A stretch of 64,000 bases of DNA from Desulfoluna sp942491485 (GTDB lineage: Bacteria; Desulfobacterota; Desulfobacteria; Desulfobacterales; Desulfolunaceae), in the NCBI GenBank assembly GCA_942491485.1, contig CALOAX010000011.1:186001-250000 (forward strand), read 5' to 3'. Both the position numbers and the translations under genes were made by a program. Of this stretch, positions 7,766-17,600 are shown in pieces. Within the stretch, counting starts at the first letter, position 1. Each line of letters begins with the position of its first letter. The notes under the pieces are model-generated. The model saw nothing but the letters and a program-made list of their open reading frames with translations, made no database searches and was not told where the DNA came from.

Positions 7766-9013
7766 CTACTTTCCCATGCGCCAGTAGATATAAAAATCAG
7801 AATCCTCGACATCGGGCCTGCTGAAAAATGCCACGGACATCTCATTCAAAGCATGGTCCCACTCTTCGCTCTCCTTGATCTGATAGAATTCAACCTCTGC
7901 CCCAAAGGTGTGCTGAAAAGGCGGGTGCTCCACTTTTTTCAAGGGAATCCCATGCAACGCCATTTTGTGGACAAACGGCAACCTGGAGATACCGGCAAGC
8001 TTTAAGCTCTCAATGGAGAGGGTGTCGGTGAGCTGTTTCTTCTGGACCAGAAAGTAGACATCGGCTGCCTGACGAATCTCCTCCACCAGCGTGACCTGAA
8101 ACAGATTGTCCTGAAGCTTGAACGTAACGTAGGGTGGCCTGCTGCGCACGAGGTGCATCTGCCCTTTCAGAAGCTCCAGGGACTCTTTCAGAACCACCGG
8201 TTGATTATGGCGATAGGGGGCTGTGATGTTTTTCGGTGTCGCGTTCCTGTAGAAGCAGACATCCGCATAGAGGGTTTGGATTTCATCGTAGAGAAAGAAG
8301 GGGTGCAGGTGAACCCCGCCCTTGAAATTGGCCAGCATTCTCTGGGCCCTGTACACAGACTTCAGGCACTGTTTTACGCTGAAAAGGCTGTCACCGCTCA
8401 CGTGCCCCGACGAATCCATGGTCAGGTTGTACCGGAAAAGCTCCAGGGCCTCCGAAAGCGCGGCAATATCCTCTATTAGAAACGGTGAGGCCCCCACCTG
8501 AAGCAACGGCGGAATATAGTCCGAAGAGAGGGTCCAGAACCCCTCCGGGCTCTTTCTCGTTTCCGCAAGTTTCAAGGTATCAACGGCATCCGGGCACTCC
8601 TGCTCCGCGGTGAGCGCCAGCCGGTAAAGCACCCGTTTGATGCCATTGTCCCCCTTCCCTGCCCAGCCGTTTGAACTCTCTTGATCACCGGTGGCACTTT
8701 TTAATACATGGAGGTACACAGAGACTGTCGTCATGCCGGTGAGGTTGAGGTTTACCTGGGACACGGTGGCGTTGCCCGGCACATTGAAAAGCAACCCGTT
8801 TTGTGTCACAAGGGTCAACCTCTCAATGGAGAAGACCCCTTCGCTTAACAACGGATCGTTGAGCTTGAGCTCCCCCACCCCGTAACAGGGCAGGCCCTGG
8901 ATACGAAACCGAAGTATGGTATCCGCAAGTATCGACTCCTCCAATGCCACCAGATGCTCAGGCAAAAGAGACTGCCCCATCTCCCAACTTACGCGTGCAA
9001 GTTTTTCATTCAT
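7766..9013 (-). CDS. tssK: Baseplate adaptor TssK
   Basis: 415 residues from the ATG at 9013. The N-terminus (VSWEMGQSLLPEHLVALEESI) matches the TssK opening motif of W-EGM-L-PQH. TssK trimers connect the baseplate to the TssL/TssM membrane complex. An in-frame upstream ATG at 9136 would add 41 residues, but those codons run through an intergenic repeat (9065-9134), so the longer start is rejected. The ribosome site at the chosen start is weak (CGGAAAA). The C-terminal domain is shorter and diverged relative to standard 440-450-residue TssK. Confidence 0.85.
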   Translation of the reverse strand: MNEKLARVSWEMGQSLLPEHLVALEESILADTILRFRIQGLPCYGVGELKLNDPLLSEGVFSIERLTLVTQNGLLFNVPGNATVSQVNLNLTGMTTVSVYLHVLKSATGDQESSNGWAGKGDNGIKRVLYRLALTAEQECPDAVDTLKLAETRKSPEGFWTLSSDYIPPLLQVGASPFLIEDIAALSEALELFRYNLTMDSSGHVSGDSLFSVKQCLKSVYRAQRMLANFKGGVHLHPFFLYDEIQTLYADVCFYRNATPKNITAPYRHNQPVVLKESLELLKGQMHLVRSRPPYVTFKLQDNLFQVTLVEEIRQAADVYFLVQKKQLTDTLSIESLKLAGISRLPFVHKMALHGIPLKKVEHPPFQHTFGAEVEFYQIKESEEWDHALNEMSVAFFSRPDVEDSDFYIYWRMGK

Positions 9014-9064
9014 TTTTCCGTGCTCTTTTTCTTCTGGATGGTAACTATTCAGCTCCCAAAAACG

Positions 9065-9134
9065 GCCTCCGGCGGCAAGGTGGTCCACCTTGAAAGCAGG
9101 TAAACGTTTGGCCCCCGGCAGGGCCGCCGGAGGC
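9065..9134. repeat. Minimal 70-bp GCCTCCGGCGGC element
   Basis: GCCTCCGGCGGC at 9065-9076 and its inverse GCCGCCGGAGGC at 9123-9134 bound a 70-base unit. Inside are an AAGGTGGTCCACCTT hairpin (left-end type) and GGCCCCCGGCAGGGCC (type B right end), joined with almost no middle. It is the shortest complete copy of the modular element family in the window. Another single end follows at 9169-9180. Both lie between the Hcp-like gene and tssK. Confidence 0.75.
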
Positions 9135-9301
9135 ACAAGCTGAATCGTTACTCTGGATGTTTAAAAGAGCCTCCGGCGGCCAGAGGGAGGCATCAGGGAA
9201 CCTGGGTGTGAATGCGATTTACGCCATGGTTCCGGCTTCAATCGCATCCACTCTCATCCTGGGCAGATATTGGGCAAGAGCCACCAAACAAACCGCGGAA
9301 A

Positions 9302-9877
9302 TCAGGCAGCAACGGTTACGCCCCACCGCTTGACAACCTTATCGGTTACCGAGAATGCAAGGTGTGTCTCTTGCTCCGAATCTTCCGGCATCACGCTGAG
9401 GTTCAGGGCGAAGTTCAAGGGGGATACGACCTCCATGGATTGATCCAGGTCGATGGATATGGCCAAGTCCCCCCCCGACTTTTCGATGAGCCCTTTCAAG
9501 ACGGCATCGTTTGTGTGGAAGGCCTTGTAATATTTCTTCTCATCGGGATCATAATCATAGATCGTAAACTGAAATTCCACCGTGGTGTTGCTCAGTTCCG
9601 TGTTGGTGAGAATGGCCAGATCCTTTTTGTTTGCATTGGAAACCTGGCAGGAGAATTGAATGGACTCGGCAAACCCCCCATTCCAGTAGATGCTGGACAC
9701 GACGCCCACCACCTTGATTTTGTCGCCGGCAAGTTCTTCGGGATTGGTTACCCCAAGATCCACGGCAAGCTCTTTTTCTCCGATTTTGAGTTTATTGAGG
9801 TGCCCGACCAAGTCCTGGGCATCTTTTTGAAAGTTGAACCCTTGTTCGACACTGCAGGAAAAACTTGTAGCTGCCAT
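9302..9877 (-). CDS. Hcp-like tube protein (diverged)
   Basis: 191 residues, no signal peptide, beta-rich, with a single central helix region (FHTNDAVLKGLIEKSGGDL). Assignment as the inner-tube protein rests on its place directly after tssB-tssC, its size, and a very strong ribosome site (AGGAGG, 8 bases before ATG 9877), as expected for an abundant structural protein. It does not show the standard Hcp opening motif, so it may belong to an IglC-like or otherwise distant tube family. An alternative is an accessory beta-barrel protein with the true Hcp elsewhere in the genome. Confidence 0.55.
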   Translation of the reverse strand: MAATSFSCSVEQGFNFQKDAQDLVGHLNKLKIGEKELAVDLGVTNPEELAGDKIKVVGVVSSIYWNGGFAESIQFSCQVSNANKKDLAILTNTELSNTTVEFQFTIYDYDPDEKKYYKAFHTNDAVLKGLIEKSGGDLAISIDLDQSMEVVSPLNFALNLSVMPEDSEQETHLAFSVTDKVVKRWGVTVAA

Positions 9878-9944
9878 GCTGAACGCCTCCTGTGTTTAAT
9901 GTTGATGGCCCTGCAAGGCCACTTACCTCGTTTTTACTCGAGAA

Positions 9945-11453
9945 TCAGAGCCGGGCGTCGAGCCTGAGCTCGGCATCCATGCCCTCAAACTGAATATGGG
10001 GCAGTATGCCCATCTTGCAGTCATACCAGCCGATCATCCCCTCGCGCTCCACCACCTCCACGGACGCGGCCTTAAACGGGTAGGAGCGAAGGGTCAGGTC
10101 ATCGGGATTGACCACGGTTGTGACGTACTGAAAGATCCAGTTGGACAAGGTGGTCTGGATATAGTTCGCATCCGCCGTGCTGCCGATGTTGTCCCGCATG
10201 ATGGATTTGATGTAGTGGGCAATGCGGGTAATGGAATAGGTGTAGGAGAGGTTGGTCACGAGCTGTGAGTTTTCCGAGTCCTTGGGATCTTTGAATGTCT
10301 TGGGTTTCTTAAGGGACTGGCAACTGAAAAAACAGGCATCGGCTGTGCCCTTGCGGTAGATCAGGGGCATAAAGCCGCAGTTGGCGAACTCCAGCTCACG
10401 GTAATCCGGAATGGACATTTCTATGGGGATCTTTATCTCATCTTCACCGCGCACGTTGAAGGTATGCACCGGAAGACCGTTCACCAGGCCTCCTCCCTTG
10501 GGGCCCCGCAGGTACTGACACCAACCGGACTGGGCAAAGGACCGAACCATGTTCTGGGCGAACAGCATTGCCGCGCTGCCCCAGAGATAACTGTGGTCGC
10601 TGTCCCCTTCCACCTCTTCCTCGAAAGGGATCTCCCGGCAGGGGTTGGATTCGGGGTCATAGGGAAGGCGCAGCACATACCTGGGCAGGGCCAGCCCGAG
10701 ATAGGCCGCCTCTTCCGAATCGCGGAGCTTGTTCCATGAGCCGTATTTGGGGTGGCTCATGAGCCCCTCCAGGTCTTTGATGGCCGAAAGCTCTTCAATG
10801 GAGTTGCACCCGAAGAACTTCGGCGATACAGACCCGACAAAGGGCGCATGACTCGCCGCCGCAATTTTCCCCATGATTTTCAGCCAGAACTCATCATCGG
10901 GGGTGTGCTCAAATTCGTGCAGCCCGAGGATGCTTCCGAATGGTTTTCCTCCGTACTGGTCGTATTCACTGATGTAGACCTTTTTGAACAGGGCGCTTCC
11001 GGTGATATCAACCGCATTCGCTTCAAAATCCTCAAACAGCTCATCTTTGGACACGTCAAGGATATCGATCATGATATCTGCTTTGAAGTTTGTGTTCAAA
11101 ATCAGATTGTTCAGTGATCGCCATGAGGATTCCAGCTTTTTGAAATTCTCATGGTGAATGATTTCGTTAAGCTGATCGTTGACAGACTGGTCGATGCGGG
11201 CAATGAGCTCCTGAATGCTGCCCTTGTCCAGGCGCCCGGCCGAGGTATCGACATTCAGCAAAAGAGCCGCCATACCCGAAATAAACCGGTTTTCCTCGCT
11301 TATATCCTCCTTGACAACCTGAAGGTCATCCTGAATCATGGGTACCGCTTCACTCACTTCGGTTTCAAGGCGCATGCTTGACAGGAAACGTTTCAGATCA
11401 AGCACCTGGGCCTCTTCCGCGGTTTCTACCGCTTGTTTGGATTCTTCTGCCAT
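9945..11453 (-). CDS. tssC: Contractile sheath large subunit TssC
   Basis: 502 residues, the usual TssC (VipB/IglB) length. Family features: DKGSIQELIARIDQSVNDQLNEIIHHENFKKLESSWR near residues 75-115 (read as consecutive helix segments; the core is LNEIIHHENFKKLESSWR), then KVYISEYDQYGGKPFGSILG near 175-195 and the FLPRVLLRLPY-type segment seen here as LALPRYVLRLPYDP near 255. It forms the helical sheath with TssB around the tube. AAGGAG lies 10 bases before the ATG. It is 27 bases after tssB, in the normal tssBC order. Confidence 0.96.
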   Translation of the reverse strand: MAEESKQAVETAEEAQVLDLKRFLSSMRLETEVSEAVPMIQDDLQVVKEDISEENRFISGMAALLLNVDTSAGRLDKGSIQELIARIDQSVNDQLNEIIHHENFKKLESSWRSLNNLILNTNFKADIMIDILDVSKDELFEDFEANAVDITGSALFKKVYISEYDQYGGKPFGSILGLHEFEHTPDDEFWLKIMGKIAAASHAPFVGSVSPKFFGCNSIEELSAIKDLEGLMSHPKYGSWNKLRDSEEAAYLGLALPRYVLRLPYDPESNPCREIPFEEEVEGDSDHSYLWGSAAMLFAQNMVRSFAQSGWCQYLRGPKGGGLVNGLPVHTFNVRGEDEIKIPIEMSIPDYRELEFANCGFMPLIYRKGTADACFFSCQSLKKPKTFKDPKDSENSQLVTNLSYTYSITRIAHYIKSIMRDNIGSTADANYIQTTLSNWIFQYVTTVVNPDDLTLRSYPFKAASVEVVEREGMIGWYDCKMGILPHIQFEGMDAELRLDARL

Positions 11454-11480
11454 CTCTCTTATGTCTCCTTACCAAAGGTA

Positions 11481-12008
11481 TTATTCTTCTGGCTGGCCAC
11501 CCGAAGGAAGTTTCAGGCTTTCATATCCCTTGAGGTCTTCCATCATCTTCGCAAGGGCCTCTTCATTGCTCATCAGTTCAGTCAAGAGCTTCCGAAACTC
11601 TTTTCTGTTGTCCACATTGGAGACCACTTCCTCCAGAAGGGTTTTCATCTGAATGAGCCCTTTGAGCTTTGGCACATGGTTGACGATCTTGTCGGGAGAA
11701 AAGGAGTTCATGCTGTCAATGGGTATTTCGACATCCATGTCTTCCGCCAACTCCGGGTCTATCTTGTTTGCCACGGCGAATTTCAGGGACATGCCCATAT
11801 CCTTCATGACAGCATTGGTGTTGGCTCCATCCAGGTTTCTCAAACGCCTCTCCTCTAAGTCCACCGCCCTGTCCTTTGAGCTTCCCAGAGAAAAATCACC
11901 TTCCACAAGCAACCTCAGCGGCAGGGATTGATCCTCCAGCTGCCCGTTGACCTCGGTTTTGTACCTGAGCGTCAAACGCGACTTCGGTATTTCATCTTGA
12001 ATTGCCAT
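11481..12008 (-). CDS. tssB: Contractile sheath small subunit TssB
   Basis: 175 residues from ATG 12008, preceded by AGGAGAAGAGGT. The N-terminal PKSRLTLRYKTEVNG then LPLRLLVEGDFS corresponds to the TssB (VipA/IglA) motif of RV-I-Y--E..., L PFV--VLGDFS. Near residues 45-60 is the ERRLRNLDGANTNAVMKDM segment that matches the family R---I-D-DNF--VM--M pattern. The C-terminus is acidic. Upstream in-frame ATG at 12080 lacks a good ribosome site and would extend into poorly conserved sequence, so the shorter start is preferred. Confidence 0.93.
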   Translation of the reverse strand: MAIQDEIPKSRLTLRYKTEVNGQLEDQSLPLRLLVEGDFSLGSSKDRAVDLEERRLRNLDGANTNAVMKDMGMSLKFAVANKIDPELAEDMDVEIPIDSMNSFSPDKIVNHVPKLKGLIQMKTLLEEVVSNVDNRKEFRKLLTELMSNEEALAKMMEDLKGYESLKLPSGGQPEE

Positions 12009-12069
12009 ACCTCTTCTCCTTATTTTATCTGAAGGTGACGATTGAAACGGCTTGTATGGTGACATGACA

Positions 12070-13815
12070 TCAAACAGCATGGCCTCCGGTGGTGAGGTCT
12101 CTCAACCGAGTGATGCATTGAAATATCTCTCGTTGAGCCCTGAACCCCAGAAACCCGGATAGGTACTGGCTGCGGGCCCACCCATGGTCCACCTGCTGAC
12201 CTTCTGCAAACCTTGGAAAAAGGGGAAAAAACGCCACCAGGTGCGGTTTGAATTCCACCCCCATCTCCTGGGCGATAACCGTGTAAATTTGCGCCTCAAG
12301 GGCTGCTTTGTGAACCTCCTTTCGCCGCCCGGTAAACACCAGCAACACGACAGAGGAGCCACCCTGCTGGTCAGCACGGGAAAAGTCCGCGATGGAAAAA
12401 TAGAGATCCGAAAAAGAGACCCTGGCAAGGAGTGTGGCAAGGAGCTCATCGGCCGGATAGCAGGCACCGTGCAGGCTGAGCCCCTTGACGCCTGTAAAAA
12501 GCCACTCCTGCCTGTTTGCCATGAGCATGCAACAGGTGTCCTTGAGGTCGTCGTCAGGTGCGGCGGGCAAGGCCATGCAGAGCGAACCGGCTTCCAGGGG
12601 GCCTTTCAGACCGGCTTCGGCCGGGTTCCCCAGGGTCCAGGCACAGCCCGGAGGCGGCAACACATTCATGTGTGCGCTGCCCTTGCGGCGTGCCGAGATA
12701 AGGGAACAACCGCCCAGGGCGGCGTCCCACCGGAGGTTAAAGGCAAAGGCGTTGGCAAGGTTCAGGTTCCGAACAAACAGCTGCCATGTTTCAAGATCAT
12801 AAGACTCGGACGGGTTGCGAAACCAACTCTCCCACCGCCCCCCTAAGTCAACGGGGGTTTTAAGCAGAAGGTCACGAACGCTGCACGACACCCCAAAGGT
12901 TTTTATGGGCCGGCTGCCCATGTACTCAAGGCCCGCGGCAATCTCCTTTGGCCGCAGATGAAGAAAGGTGGCACCGCACAGGAGGCCAGCCAGGAGCATG
13001 GCGGGCTGGGTTTCAAGAAAGTGAAAACCGGGGGCCGCGTACGTCTTTCCCGGCCTTAGCCCAAGGCCGAGCACACCATCACGAAGCGCGGTCAGGTACG
13101 CTGCATCACATGAGATCTCCACAGGAATCACCCCCGCCGAAGAGCTCCTGCCAAAGAGGCGGAAAGCCGTCTCTCCCGCCGGGTATCCATGAAAATACGT
13201 TTGAGCCACCGGCGCTGCCGTTGGATCCACCTCTTCCGGCAGCACGACATCACGCCATGCATTCAAGACAGGAAACAGGGTCTGCTCAGCTGAGATATGG
13301 TCAGGCTGGAGCACATCCAGCCTTCCCTGAAGAAAGGCCCGCCCCCACGGAGGGAGAAAGGAGAGCACCACCCCGGTTTTTAATCCCGCCAGGAGGTCCG
13401 ATGCAAGGTCAACCCCCATGGGCCTGATGATGCACAGTGTCTGGCCGGGCTGCACACCAAGCCGCGCCCACTTGGCAATCTTTGCCTCTGCCACACTGCC
13501 CAGCTCCGCATACGACATCTCCTTCATCCCGACACCGGAGTCATACCAGCACAAGGCAGGGGCAGGGTTGTTCCTGTTGCGCTGGATGATGTCATGGAAA
13601 AAATCATACTTGCGGAACAGCGACGTGGCGCCACCTATCGTGTACAGGGAATCAAAGGCGTTTTTCAGACCGCGCCAGAAATCCGTCGGGCTGTTGCGGC
13701 TCTCCTCCAGCCACGGCTGTTTTTCGAAAAACTGCCCTGCATCCAGACGCAGCCCACTCTCGATCAAATCCGGATTTAAAAACGGGTCCATTGATTCAGG
13801 TCTCGTCAGACTCAT
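12070..13815 (-). CDS. Degenerate ANL-fold (AMP-binding-like) protein inside the T6SS locus
   Basis: 581 residues with the layout of an acyl-CoA synthetase-type ANL enzyme but without its catalytic motifs. Residues 101-160 read like the opening of the fold (SYAELGSVAEAKIAKWARLG then VQPGQTLCIIRPMGVDL). The phosphate-loop position (about 219-236) is LFGRSSSAGVIPVEIS instead of the Ser/Thr/Gly-rich TSGTTG-PKG. Residues 262-286 (PGFHFLETQPAMLLAGLLC then GATFLHL) match the LPLFH...GATVVL segment. Near 438-455 the usual TGD appears as TGV, and near 538-543 the GKVD motif carrying the catalytic lysine is EGQQVD. It is probably a non-enzymatic structural or ligand-binding protein. It overlaps the tssJ stop and lies 61 bases before tssB. 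Start could also be ATG 13791. Confidence 0.75.
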   Translation of the reverse strand: MSLTRPESMDPFLNPDLIESGLRLDAGQFFEKQPWLEESRNSPTDFWRGLKNAFDSLYTIGGATSLFRKYDFFHDIIQRNRNNPAPALCWYDSGVGMKEMSYAELGSVAEAKIAKWARLGVQPGQTLCIIRPMGVDLASDLLAGLKTGVVLSFLPPWGRAFLQGRLDVLQPDHISAEQTLFPVLNAWRDVVLPEEVDPTAAPVAQTYFHGYPAGETAFRLFGRSSSAGVIPVEISCDAAYLTALRDGVLGLGLRPGKTYAAPGFHFLETQPAMLLAGLLCGATFLHLRPKEIAAGLEYMGSRPIKTFGVSCSVRDLLLKTPVDLGGRWESWFRNPSESYDLETWQLFVRNLNLANAFAFNLRWDAALGGCSLISARRKGSAHMNVLPPPGCAWTLGNPAEAGLKGPLEAGSLCMALPAAPDDDLKDTCCMLMANRQEWLFTGVKGLSLHGACYPADELLATLLARVSFSDLYFSIADFSRADQQGGSSVVLLVFTGRRKEVHKAALEAQIYTVIAQEMGVEFKPHLVAFFPLFPRFAEGQQVDHGWARSQYLSGFLGFRAQREIFQCITRLRDLTTGGHAV

Positions 13816-14278
13816 CCCGATCTTTATCGGAATCCGTCACTTGCTTGATGTTGTTCGTTTCAATGGTGATACGGTATTTTTTTTCAAGGGGTTTCGGGAT
13901 CATCAGTTTCCAACTGTTACCGGGCTGGGTAAACAACCCATAAATGCCGATGTCCGATTTCTTGGGTGTCACAACCTTGACCTTTTTTTTCTCCCCTGGA
14001 AGAAACATCTGCCAGCTCAAAAGGCTGTCATCCTGGGGGTCCGCATAGATCATGTCCGCGATGTCGTCGTAATACTCGATAAAGAAATCCTTTCTGTTTA
14101 CCTCGCGAACCAGAACATACACGGGCCGCCCATTGTTTGAGCCGGGCTCAGAGGTGATGAGAAATGTGACCTTCTTTTTGCTCGAGCACCCGGTCATCCC
14201 TGCCATGATCAGCATCACCACGAGGGTGCACACCACGCCAGCTCTCTTCATTGAAAAACCGATAATTTTTCTGTCCAT
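13796..14278 (-). CDS. tssJ: TssJ-like outer-membrane lipoprotein
   Basis: 160 residues from ATG 14278, which has a CAGGT ribosome site about 9 bases upstream. A signal peptide with the lipobox MTGC places the lipidated Cys at residue 31. The rest is a beta-sandwich-like domain of TssJ size ending in a charged tail rich in Asp. In the family, TssJ anchors TssM to the outer membrane. Position between tssM and the ANL-like gene fits. It overlaps the start of the ANL-like gene by 20 bases. A start at 14251 would shorten the signal peptide; a start at 14323 would add an unlikely hydrophilic lead. Confidence 0.75.
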   Translation of the reverse strand: MDRKIIGFSMKRAGVVCTLVVMLIMAGMTGCSSKKKVTFLITSEPGSNNGRPVYVLVREVNRKDFFIEYYDDIADMIYADPQDDSLLSWQMFLPGEKKKVKVVTPKKSDIGIYGLFTQPGNSWKLMIPKPLEKKYRITIETNNIKQVTDSDKDRDESDET

Positions 14279-14691
14279 GAAATCATTACCTGTTTTAAAA
14301 ATGGCGCTGCAGGCGTCCGGCACCAGGGTGGCGAATCCCCTGCAACAACAAATCCCAAAGACCAGAAAGGTCTTTGCTCGTATCTTTAACGAGTTACCCC
14401 GGATCTTTACAAGCCTATTGATTCCTCATAAAATATCCGGGTTTGCCCGGATATTTCACGAGTTGAGTGCACCCATATTCAAGGCATCAGAGCTGAAGAT
14501 GTAGCGATTTACCTCAAAGCTCTGATAACGCAGAAGATAGGTGCATTCAGCTCGCCCGAAGGGTGAGAAAAACGAGCAGAAAGCCGTGAATTGCACTTTG
14601 TATTGTTAGAATATCTCAATTTCTCCACCGTAACCTTCAGTGATAAGATGCTATTATTGCAATCCAATTGTTTTCTCATGAAATATTTGGG
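14279..14691. other. 413-base gap in the T6SS locus with nested inverted repeats
   Basis: No gene seen. It holds a perfect 9-base inverted repeat ATCAGAGCT (14486-14494) with AGCTCTGAT (14518-14526), nested in GAGTGCACC (14465-14473) with GGTGCATTC (14540-14548), then a small CTCGCCCGAAGGGTGAG hairpin (14551-14567). A palindrome built from two opposed copies of the CCCGGATATTTCATGAG motif lies at 14426-14462 and another single copy abuts the tssM stop. It could be a structured leader for tssJ and downstream genes or a remnant of a mobile repeat. Confidence 0.6.
14426..14462. repeat. CCCGGATATTTCATGAG-type palindrome, copy 2
   Basis: CTCATAAAATATCCGGG, a TTTG loop and CCCGGATATTTCACGAG form a 17-base-arm inverted repeat with two mismatches. 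It is the only place in the window where both orientations of this motif face each other, which suggests the single copies elsewhere are half-elements. Confidence 0.7.
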
Positions 14692-14693
14692 TT
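14674..14693 (-). repeat. CCCGGATATTTCATGAG-type repeat at the tssM stop, copy 3
   Basis: On the minus strand the tssM stop reads TAACCCAAATATTTCATGAG, a two-mismatch copy of the motif beginning exactly at the stop codon. The 18600-18619 copy at the clpB stop has the same placement. Confidence 0.6.
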
Positions 14694-17600
14694 AGAGGGG
14701 CAACCTGAAGACTGCCCAGGGGTCCCGGTTCTGAATTGCAAATCGAACCTTCAACGCATTCTCGTCCGGCCTGTACACAAGCCCTGTCTCGGGGTTTACA
14801 TCCCGATCCGCCTCTGAATACTCGACGAGCCATGTCAGAAGGTAGGAGTCCCTGTTAAAGCTCTCGTCCTTCAGGATATCCGAAGGCAGGGAGGTGTCGA
14901 GAATATCGGTCGGGTCGGAGAACACATCCATGGCGACAAAGCTGTCGCTTTTTTGCAGGAGATGGTAAAAGCTCCACGCGGAATTACCCACGGCAACCGC
15001 ATTCTGTAATTTCGACGTGCCATCTTCTGTCACAATTTCAACACCAACAGCCGCACTGCTCTCCCGTGACCAGTCGAATTTCAACCTCTTCCAGGAGGGT
15101 TGCTGGTTAAACCCGAAGACAGAAAAGTCCCCCGCATGCATATAGGAGAGTGAGACAATGGGCCCAATATCGCTGATGGGCTCCAGGGGGTAGGGTTTGA
15201 TCATGAACTCCAGGGGTTTCTCTTCCCCTTTGTCGTTCCACAACGCCTTGGTGAGCCTTGCCACGGCATTGGCGGTGGGAAGCAGGTTCTCGGGAAGCTC
15301 CGGACTCTCCAGGGGGCATGGCCTGACGCGCCAGACGCCCTTCTCCTCCACAAGCACCGACGCCACAAGCCCCCTGAATATCTGCCAGAAATGACCGTAG
15401 GGATGTGTTGCCCGCGCTAAAACGGCAGCAGGGACATCCTTGGAGGAGGTACGCCTGAAGGGAAAGAGGCCGTGAAGAGACGAGATATCGGCCCTGTGGA
15501 GGTCTGCCCAGAGCCTCTTGACCTCCCCTTCGATTTCAGGCAGGCCGAGGGTGTAGGCCTGGTGCACGGGCATTGTGAAGGCCCCCCGCCACTTAGGGGG
15601 AATCCCGACGCTTTCCACCCATTGCCGCACCAGGTTCAGATACGAGTCTTCGCCATCGAGAAAAATGGCAAAGCTGAGTTGCCCGATGGGGGAAAGCCGT
15701 TTTTTGAACTCCTTGAAATCCCCCTCTTCTGCCGGCCCCTTGTCAATATCGATCAGCAGCAGCTCCAAAAGGGCCTTGTACTTATCCAGCTCAGGAAAGA
15801 CCCCCTTGTGCTCAGCGAGAAGCCGTTGAAGAAATTCAAAATCCTCCATTTTCCGGGCAAGGGGGACCAAATACATATTGTCGCCCGTGTCCAGCATGAT
15901 GTTGTCCTTTACCGTCAAAAGGACCTCCATAAACGGAGAAGACGGCAGGGTCAGCTGCCTCAGAACATACCGAAGTGACGACAGCGACTTGGCCTCTATG
16001 TCAAAATCCATGTAGTAATCTTCATACGAAGCCGCATACTGCCTGCCGTAGGCCTCAACCTCTTTGTACAGGAAGTTCGAAAAGTAAATTTTGTCTTTTT
16101 CTGGGATGGGCAATGTCTCTATGAACGGCGGGAGTTCTGTCAGGACCGGCTTGACCCTCTTTTCAAAGGCGCGCCGGGTAAACCGCCCGTCAATGGTTGC
16201 CCGCCCCCTGAAAAGAAACATCCCGTCATTTGACGTGTTCATGACGAGATCCGGGAAGTCCTCTTTTTTCAGAAAAAACAGCGTCCCGTCGTTTCGCTTG
16301 TTGTGATTGATGAAATCGTTGACGAGAAGGGTGAGCCGACTGCGATTGAGAAGGTTGTCCCATTGCGCGGAGCCAAGTTTGAACTCCCGCCCGGCCAGCA
16401 TGAAATGGAACAACTTGTCCTGACTGCCTTTAAACCCTTTGTAGTTGTGCATCACCTTGAGGTTTTCATAAAGACCGGCAAGGTTCATGTCGTCTGTCAC
16501 ATCCGGACTGGTTATGTCCGACTGATTCAGGAACCGTAAAAAGTCTTTCAATGAATCCTGGCGAACCTGAACCTTGAAATCAGCCATGCTTCTCTGGGCG
16601 GTGTCGATGCTCAGCTGCGACTCCTGCCGCAGCAGGTCCGTCACCTTCACGGAGAGGTCGTAGCGCTCTATTTCCTGGATCTTGCCAAGAAACACCTGGG
16701 TTTCCTGCATGAGTTCAGCAAATTCCGACCGTGTGATGACCGGCTGCTTATAATAATCGCTGACCTTCTGGAAAAAGACCATCAAGGCATGGGGATCATC
16801 GATGATGCCCTTTTTCCGGCTGAATTTAAAATCCTCCATATCAATGGAGATGCTGTACGACGCACGGTTGTAATTGACATAATCCTCGATCAGAAGGCTT
16901 GACAACCCCGTGTTTCCTGCCCATTCCGGGACATGTTCCAGAATCAGCTGCCCAAGTTCATTGTCACGGGTTGCATAGAGAAGCCCCAACAGGTAGAGCA
17001 CCTTGTTCCTGGCATCACCGAGCTGCTGGACGTCTTCCAGGGAGGCGGCAGTCCACGTCTTCTCGGCCACAGAAAATTTTTCCAGCTCCGGAATCAGGTA
17101 ATATTTGCGAATATTTTCTATGCCGCGCCTGTAAATCTCGGTGTTCGCGTGGGGGAAAAATTCTGGCAGAAACGCCATCAGGGTTCGTTGCTGCATACTG
17201 GTAAGCGGGTCCACAAAAAGCTGGTGCATGTTTCGCTTGTACTGACTGAGGGGCGCCTTTTCAAGGGCCGCTATTTTAAGGTATCGTTCCCCGATCAGGT
17301 GGTGTTCGTACATAAAGGATGACAAAAGAAACGCCACACCGACAATGCCCAGCACGACCGCTGCGACACGGTGCCGGAACAACGGGTTGAATTTTTGAAT
17401 CTCTTTGGACGTCAGGGTGGTGGCAAAGGGGTTCGAAACGGAGCTGTGCTTGTCCGACAGAAAGGCCAAAGAGAGTGACGTGATCTCAGGTTCCGGCGTC
17501 AGGGGATCTGAACTCTGCAGAACCGTGACAAACTTCAACAGGTTCTTGAACAGCTCCGGGGCATTGCCCATAAATGTCATGATTTTGAGGTAGTCTTCGG

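Noticed and set aside
9013..9136. N-terminal extension of TssK
   Set aside because: The extra 41 codons are read-through of a repeat unit (9065-9134); family similarity begins at ATG 9013.
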